From positions 49,442,750 through 49,506,749 of the forward strand of contig CM049318.1 in assembly GCA_026874595.1 (NCBI GenBank): 64,000 nt of DNA, in the 5' to 3' direction. A program made the translations under genes and the position numbers. Position 1 is the first letter of the stretch, and every line of letters starts with the position of its first letter. Below the pieces are notes generated by a model. It searched no databases. It was not told the origin of the DNA and saw only the letters and a program-made list of their open reading frames with translations. Origin of the DNA: Sipunculus nudus. Taxonomy: Eukaryota; Annelida; Sipuncula; Golfingiida; Sipunculidae. Positions 57,560-64,000 of the stretch are shown here, one piece after another.

Positions 57560-59060
57560 GTTGTAAAATTGTACAAAAATTGTGCTATATGGCATGACTT
57601 GAATTTTTTCAAACAATTTTATTCTTTTTTCTTGTAATATTTTTTTTCTTGTAAAATTCTTTTATACTTTTTCACTTAAACTCATACTGGCAGCACAATA
57701 GGAGCGCGTTTTTTTTAAATAAATCATAATCACCGACATCACATTTTTTCAGTATCCATCATGCCCTCCAGTAGGAATTTTCGTAGTGGTGTCTTCTGAA
57801 AGCTATGTAAACATTCTAATCAAAATATGCTTGTGGGGAATTTACAATTTGGGTTTCACAGGTAGCCATTTTGAAAGTATTTTAACAATGTACAAAAAAT
57901 ATTTCCATTTTAAATATAATGCGTTATGCATGAATATGAGGGTTGGGTCAATTTTTTTTTATATTATATATTTTTTTACATATTATACAAGCAATTTAAG
58001 TGTACTATTAGTTGTCATTTATACAAGCAATTTAAGTGTACTATTAGTTGTCATTTATACTACGCATGAAATACTGATAGAGTGGTAAAAATGTATAATT
58101 TTATATGTATAATTATATAAACAGATAAATAATGATAATGAGACGCCATTTGGGTGTTTGCCCCGCCTCCCAGCAGCACAACTGCCGCCAAAAAGTTACG
58201 AAAGGTGCGTGCAATCGCCGTTAGCGGTCGCCCGGTATCATTCGAGTCAGTCTGCTCACACAGATACCACGGGAGTGACATAGACCTGTATTTGACTCAG
58301 GCTACAAACAGAAGAGCGATAAAGTAATTAAATCAATATGATGGAACAGAAAAAATGATATAACATGATAGAATATGAATCGATATAGATATAATAAGAG
58401 AGCATAGATTAGGAAAAATTAGAAATTTTGAAATAAAATATGATAGAAAGGAACAGAATAAAAATGGAGAGAGATGAACTAAGCAAATCATAACATGATA
58501 AAGTAAAAAATATGAAAGAGAAAGTATTTACAGATTAAGATTAGGAAGGAATCGTAGTGAACTGAAAAAAAGAAAAGATTAGAAGGCCTGGATATCGCCT
58601 TCAGTTTTCGTATTGAAATATATTGCGATATTTGTTACCGTATAAGGATACGTATTGTGATATTTCATTTTTATCAATTTAAAGGAAGTGAATGTATTTT
58701 TCCATAAAAGTATATGCAAATCAGTATATTTCACCCAGAATATATGGCAAAAATTACTCCGTTAAGTATTTAGTAAAGTATTTACAACAAGGAATTTTTC
58801 ACAGTCGGATTCACGGTGTTTCGGATTCCCTTAGACCACCCGGATGATTTCGTAATCACTTCAGCGTGGATGTAGTTTGTTGGTGAAGGCGCTTCTTGTC
58901 TCCTGTTACCCCACCAGCCCGCCGGAGTATCTGGCGCCCGCTGGGTTCAACAGATGACCCCCTGTGATGTAACCCCGAGAGCTGGTCAGCTGGTAGGGCG
59001 CCCCCGCCGGCGTTTATGGCACCTAGAGGTAGCTGTTTAAGCATGGTAATGTAATTATCA
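57560..59060. other. Gene-free stretch with GC-rich patch
   Basis: 57990-58060 has a 32-base direct duplication (TTATACAAGCAATTTAAGTG twice). 58140-58260 and 58800-59050 are GC-richer; the minus frame 58856-59044 has no recognisable domain. 58605-58670 is a TATCG-rich repeat. Confidence 0.4.
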
Positions 59061-59087
59061 AGCGAACCGCATGCACGGACACTGGAC

Positions 59088-59195
59088 TGCAGTCCTATTA
59101 TTAAGAAATGAGTCCGTTATGCGCTCGGCGGCAGAGTAAGACTGCAGTCTTATTATTATGAAGTGAGCCTGTAATCCGCTGGGTGGCAGCCGTTT
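59088..59195 (+). repeat. Two-unit direct duplication of about 55 bases
   Basis: ACTGCAGTCCTATTATTAAG..GGCGGCAG at 59090 and ACTGCAGTCTTATTATTATG..GGTGGCAG at 59142. Confidence 0.6.
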
Positions 59196-59329
59196 TTTGT
59201 TAGCACGCGGCGGTTTTGAAATAAGGAGATGATATTAAATGTAGGACCCTGCCTTTCCTCCCGTCTAATTGCCGAAACGTCTTTGTTACAATAAAACAAG
59301 TTGGCTGAAGACTTTGCGACTGAATACTG

Positions 59330-60312
59330 TGTGTGTGCGTGTGTGTGTGTCAGGCAAACTGTGTAATCAGGCATTTCGTGTATTGACATAAAAAAGAATT
59401 TCAGGTGTTACGTGTAATGACTGATTCAATCATGCATTTCACGTAATGACAAAAATTTCAAGGCATTTCGTGTAATATATGTTTTTATGGCTCAGTCATT
59501 ACACGAAATGCCTAATATCTTGGTTGGTATATAGATGTATATTACTGCTGAATGACAACACACAATGTTTCGTGGAAACCAGTTTATTTTAAGTTTTTTC
59601 TTTACCTTTTCCTGCTGTCATGATTAATGCACTGAAAATTAGCCTTTAATGCACTACCACCTCCTTTAGTCACACAATAACTATTCTCAAATATCTATCT
59701 ATACTATATAATTAACTGTAAGTTCCGGATTGTAATTTTCCAATAAAAATCGCTCAATGCCAGGGTTTCTCAGATCTGAGGAGATCAGTAAAATAATATA
59801 TCACGAACACATGATGCAACAGGCATGATATGAGCTGATCAGTGGCGAGCAAGTGTTTTACATAGATTTGCCTGTGACTATATACGATGAAACTTTTGCT
59901 GCTCAGATCTGAGCAGATCATAAGAAATATACACAGGAGACCTACAGATGGTGAAACAGACACGAAGCGAGCAGATCAGAAACGAGAAAGCAGTTTGACA
60001 AACTATACATGACCCCTTTTGCTAAAAAAATGGTTATTTATCTTCTTTTCCCTGGTTATATGACATTTTTATAGAAACATACAATAAAATTAAAAAATAA
60101 AAACCGCCCGCCCGCACCGTTTTCTGAAACAAAGTGCCTGAGAAACAGACTTTTTATTTTGCCTTAGGTTAATTTTGTTTTGCAAAAACGAACACGTTCA
60201 ATTGAAAATAGGCTATTACACTATTTGCGTAAATCGTATCTGGCGAATTGTGTAATAATGATCACCAGACTTAGTCATTACACGTAATCCCTGGAATTTT
60301 AGTGTTACACAA
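59330..60312. mobile_element. Inverted-repeat element with recurring ATTACACGAAATGCC motifs
   Basis: TGTTACGTGTAATGACTG near 59407 and, reversed from about 60290, GGATTACGTGTAATGACTA are inverse arms. The 15-mer ATTACACGAAATGCC or a close variant appears at least five times at the left end in both orientations, including a hairpin pair at 59461 and 59498. No transposase frame is visible. Confidence 0.5.
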
Positions 60313-60832
60313 GTAGCGTATATATATCACTGGTTCGCAGGACACACCTAATATTCATGTAAACTACAAGAATTCTATTTAATTTAAATGGAATGTTTCA
60401 ATATATACCTAAAATTCCCTTACATTCAGCTACATATGTGGAACATTTTTACTATTAATTTACTACTAATTTAGGTGAACCGAGGTCTAAGTTTCTATGT
60501 ATAAACAAAAAAAAATCCCTTGGCCCCATGTTACATCTACTGTGAATATACATTACTGGCAGAAAACGGATTCAGTACTTGAAACATAATTTATGAGATA
60601 AATTAAGAGGTATCTCTTGGGGTCGAAATATTTACTGACCAACTTTGTGTGCCATAAACAGAAAATTCATGCCTTTGTTTAAAAAAAAGGGCTTTGCATG
60701 TTAACGCGGTAACATTGTAAGGTATTTGAAATGGTCTAAATGAACACATAATCATTCAGTTATGAATTTATAATGATAAATAGATGTGTGTATTGTACAC
60801 ATAGATAACCACGCCAAGATCCCCCATCAAAC

Positions 60833-60836
<4 letters not shown>

Positions 60837-60908
<72 letters not shown>
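60837..60908. repeat. (CA)n(TA)n compound microsatellite
   Basis: About 32 bases of CA followed by 40 of TA. Confidence 0.92.
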
Positions 60909-60911
<3 letters not shown>

Positions 60912-61071
60912 ACTATAACAAATCGGTCCCTAAAGCGCTAACTGCATCTTGTTTTCCAAATTACCTCCAAAAATCTAACATACAGTCGAGAACAGAGCAA
61001 CCAAGTAGCGAACCAAGCGGAAAATATGGTACTAGCAAGGTATGGTACTAATAATGATATATCTGAAATAT

Positions 61072-61074
<3 letters not shown>

Positions 61075-61121
<47 letters not shown>
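61075..61121. repeat. (TA)n microsatellite
   Basis: Ends 10 bases from the stop codon of the minus-strand frame at 61131. Confidence 0.9.
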
Positions 61122-61123
<2 letters not shown>

Positions 61124-61130
61124 TGGAGAC

Positions 61131-61463
61131 CTATAAATCATAATACTCAGTGATGGCTCTCTTTATTTCTGCCGGGAAGTGTCCCGACTTCGTCAGTTCA
61201 AATCCGCGAAGCCATATTTGATTCCGGTGGGCCTGGTCATCCCATGTGGGGAAGGTTTTTAGGATGTACGGTGTCACCGTCCCATGAAGCCCGCCTTTGT
61301 GCCACCGCACTGTCACGCGGTCACCGTCGATGGCGATTACTTTCGCTGTCTGTGGTCCATCCAAATGATGGCGTGGGATATCAAGCAGACACATCATGCC
61401 AACTGATAAAGGCAGCATTTCTTTTGATGAACATTTCCGTCTCTTTTTCTTGCCAATCACAAC
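61131..61463 (-). CDS. Putative terminal exon of a minus-strand gene, unknown function
   Basis: 111 codons including the stop, starting at a good acceptor (ATGGCTTCCTCAG) and reading VVIGKKKRRKC, a basic start, then a segment KVIAIDGDRVTVRWHKGG followed by a Trp- and charge-rich stretch ending ITEYYDL. The VIAIDGD-VTVRW pattern looks like a small beta-barrel such as a Tudor/SH3-like or integrase C-terminal domain, but I do not recognise a family. Base composition is clearly higher in GC than the flanks. Could be host or transposon-derived. Confidence 0.45.
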   Translation of the reverse strand, partial: VVIGKKKRRKCSSKEMLPLSVGMMCLLDIPRHHLDGPQTAKVIAIDGDRVTVRWHKGGLHGTVTPYILKTFPTWDDQAHRNQIWLRGFELTKSGHFPAEIKRAITEYYDL

Positions 61464-61583
61464 CTGAGGAAGCCATATAACATTACGGTTAAAATAGTAT
61501 ATATTGATGTTGTATACAGTGCTGCATAATAATGGAGCGGGGAGGCGATGACACAGTTCCTAAGCATTAAGCCTGACAAACGG

Positions 61584-61585
<2 letters not shown>

Positions 61586-61633
<48 letters not shown>
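61586..61633. repeat. (TA)n microsatellite
   Basis: Within the proposed intron of the minus-strand gene. Confidence 0.9.
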
Positions 61634-61636
<3 letters not shown>

Positions 61637-62070
61637 GGTTTATAAGCATATCAAAGGGTGAGCCGAAGGAGGGCCCCGCCCCACCTCCACACACACAAGA
61701 CCTTGTATGCAACATAGTTGCTATATAGTTTCCTCTAATCCCAGCAATGAGTTCATTTGCAAATTATGAAAAAAAAAATGGTGGGGAATGTTAACATAAA
61801 CATAAGTTTCAGTATGTTATTATTTCATTTGGAAAAACTTTAATATGGATGAAAAGCGATCTATCCGTGGGATGTTATACCTGAGTTTGACATAAGATAA
61901 CAGATTTAATTAATCCTGTAATCCACACAAATGAATAAGCAACAGTTTCCCTTGTTCGGAATATTAAAAAAAATACAAACATTTGAAGGTCTAGTTTGAT
62001 TCTCTGCAGAATAACAAAAAATCTATGATTTCAATCTCGACGTGGAATAAGAGGTTGAATATCCGCATAC

Positions 62071-62262
62071 TCCTAAATGATGAGCATGCATTTCTAAAAG
62101 CTCTAAACATGCACGGCTGCTCATGATCACAAAGTCTAACGGGTTACCTAACCGGGGGATACTTTTCTTCGCTACTAATTTTCTCCGCCCGTGCCAGAGG
62201 TCCTCCCAGAGTAGGTCTTTCTTTCCGCTGGCATGCTGCCAAAATTTCGGGTTAGACGCCAT
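62071..62262 (-). CDS. Putative first exon of the same minus-strand gene
   Basis: 64 codons from ATG at 62262 (MASNPKFWQHASGKKDLLWE) to a possible donor GGA-GTATGC, phase 0, which would join the 61463 exon in frame for a 174-residue product. The frame otherwise runs to a stop at 62023. An in-frame TGA lies just upstream of the ATG. The donor is not strong and other partners are possible. Confidence 0.3.
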
Positions 62263-62289
62263 GTATTTTGTTCCTCATCTGCTGAATAT

Positions 62290-64000
62290 AAATTAAAGTA
62301 AGTAAAGTAATAATCCTTCATCATATCGGGCTTAACATGAATTAATTACAAATTCATTTTTTTGCACGTTCATTTTCACAGTTCTTTTTTTTATTTTTCA
62401 TTAGACATTCACGGACAGATGTTTAAACAGGAGCGTGAGGGGAGCAAAAGGCTCGCCAACATAAAATCTGTTCAACGAATATATAAATGGACTTCAATTT
62501 TTATATATCGCCATACATTTTAGATCCTTCAAATAAACCAGTATTAAATAACCCTTTAATACAATGTAGATTATGCAAATTTTAATCTATGATGAAATTT
62601 ATTTCAGTTAAACAAAATTCATGTAAAGAGATTCAATTGTTCTATAAAACCTGCATGCCTTTAGAGGAAAATATAGAAAAAATTCAAAATGAATGACTGT
62701 CCATTAATAAAGAACATCTGATTAAATGTTCCATTGATCTTAAACCAAGAAATGGTCGTTAAAATTTACTTTGCATAAACAAGTTCCGTATGGGCAAATG
62801 TTATGGATATGGTATTAAGTTGCAAATCTGACCCGTAGGTCTGTATATACAGGTAGATTATTTCTTTTTTACAGGTTGAAATAGATCAAAATGTTTTCTA
62901 TATGTTTTCTAAATGTTTGTACCATTATATTTTGAAACATGTTAATATATACCTTGTATCTTAGGAGAGGAATTAATATAGGGCTATGCCCTGTTTTCCG
63001 ATCCTTATTGATGATTCAATAAACTACTGTTTACACCAAAATGTTTTCTATATGCATATTACAATAACTATAAACTGATTTTATTAATAAATGATACTCG
63101 GAACGGTGTAAATTTGTCATGCAATTTTTAAACCTTTTTGACAGTATATAAATAAACATTTAGGAATCAAAGATTTCTTTAGAAATTATATACAAGTGCA
63201 AATAATTTGACAATAAAAAATCCGTACTTTGGTTTCACACCAAGAGGTACAGATGGTGTGCGAAATCTCATCCGTGTTTACCACATCGCAAAGCTGCTGT
63301 TTTCATGCACAAAATTATTCATTTGACACTGGATCTTGTTGCAGTTACTTTGTGGAAATATGCGTGGTATCAGTAAGTCATGAAGGAGACATCAAAATTT
63401 CCTGGGACGGACATTTGAATATATGTTCCGTCGAGCCTACTTGAACATCTTTCCTACTAAATTGAAACAGACACCGCAGCGGCTTTCACTCTAAGCATTT
63501 CACTTATCCTAACCAGTTTAGATGTCTAAATTTGTAACATAAACCTTATTTTTACCACAATATATCAGTTTCAGTCACGTTTGACAAGATATGATAAAAA
63601 ACCATATTTGAAAACGATATCACGATATACACAATATGCAGACCGCTGTATCGTGATATAACGATATATCGATACTATTAAACACGGTTATAGATCAAGC
63701 GTGACGGGGAAGGGGTGACCTTACCTGTAGGGACCAGGTTGTCTCCGTTTTCTGGTAATAAACACGGGTGACTGATTCACAAGATGCTTCTTAGTGCTTA
63801 AATCCTACACAAGGCAAGTTGAAACACATCAGTTGTATTGCCTTGTCAAATCCAGAGGGAGGTCAGTGCCTGGCTTGGGCACATCGATATACATGATCTT
63901 AACACATGCAGGACCATTACGCTGGATTATATTCCGAATGAACAGAAGGAAGATCTTGTAACTGTGGTCCAAAACCAATGCGAGACACCTAACAAACTGA
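62290..64000. other. Right flank, no firm gene
   Basis: AT-rich to 63600, then a TATCG-rich repeat at 63600-63680. From 63720 to the window edge GC rises; a donor-like CTACAG-GTAAGG on the minus strand (63725/63724) and an open minus-strand frame 63829-63999 could belong to a gene entering from the right, but the plus strand is also open there, so I make no call. Confidence 0.35.

Noticed and set aside
63725-63804. Possible 80-base minus-strand exon with acceptor TTGTGTAG and donor CAG-GTAAGG
   Set aside because: Signals are fair but the phase does not lead into the 61463 exon and the upstream partner would need a 37-base intron; left uncalled.

Overview
The window is animal genomic DNA. It is AT-rich, full of (AT)n, (GA)n and (GT)n microsatellites, minisatellites, tRNA-derived SINE-like copies and small inverted-repeat transposons, with short coding blocks split by GT-AG introns. 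Repeat motifs such as the TTTTTAGCTCAGCTGAC-type block followed by GTCC/GTCT runs, and blocks carrying CAAGGTCAAGGGTCAAGG, look like those common in bivalves and other molluscs. I infer a mollusc or other lophotrochozoan; species cannot be set from the sequence.

One large gene dominates: a plus-strand, 20-coding-exon gene from 22022 to 54174 that I assembled by hand. Every junction uses GT-AG and all codon phases agree, giving a 4002-nt CDS and 1333 residues. The product is a predicted secreted extracellular-matrix protein: signal peptide, A1, A2, A3, EGF1, A4, EGF2, A5, EGF3 (calcium-binding type), A6, and a short Gly-X-Y tail, where A is a von Willebrand factor A domain. All six A domains keep the full metal-site (MIDAS) residues. 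The layout resembles matrilins and related vWA/EGF matrix proteins, but I do not recognise a named orthologue.

Region by region: 1-22010 has no supportable gene. It holds a 1.1-kb inverted-repeat (foldback) transposon at the left end, a 149-bp tandem array, a 42-bp minisatellite, SINE-like and other dispersed repeats. 22011-55170 is the vWA/EGF gene and its introns, which contain a 36-bp minisatellite, a 335-bp tandem array, a 48-bp minisatellite of 29 units with a duplicated 7-unit higher-order block, a decayed minus-strand LINE, tRNA-like SINEs and MITE-like elements. 55170-61000 is repeats, including a duplicated ~0.8-kb segment and an inverted-repeat element with recurring ATTACACGAAATGCC motifs. 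61131-62262 carries a tentative two-exon minus-strand gene of unknown function. The final 1.7 kb shows nothing firm.

No rRNA, functional tRNA or CRISPR array was seen. All gene structure is from reading the sequence; no transcript or database evidence was available.
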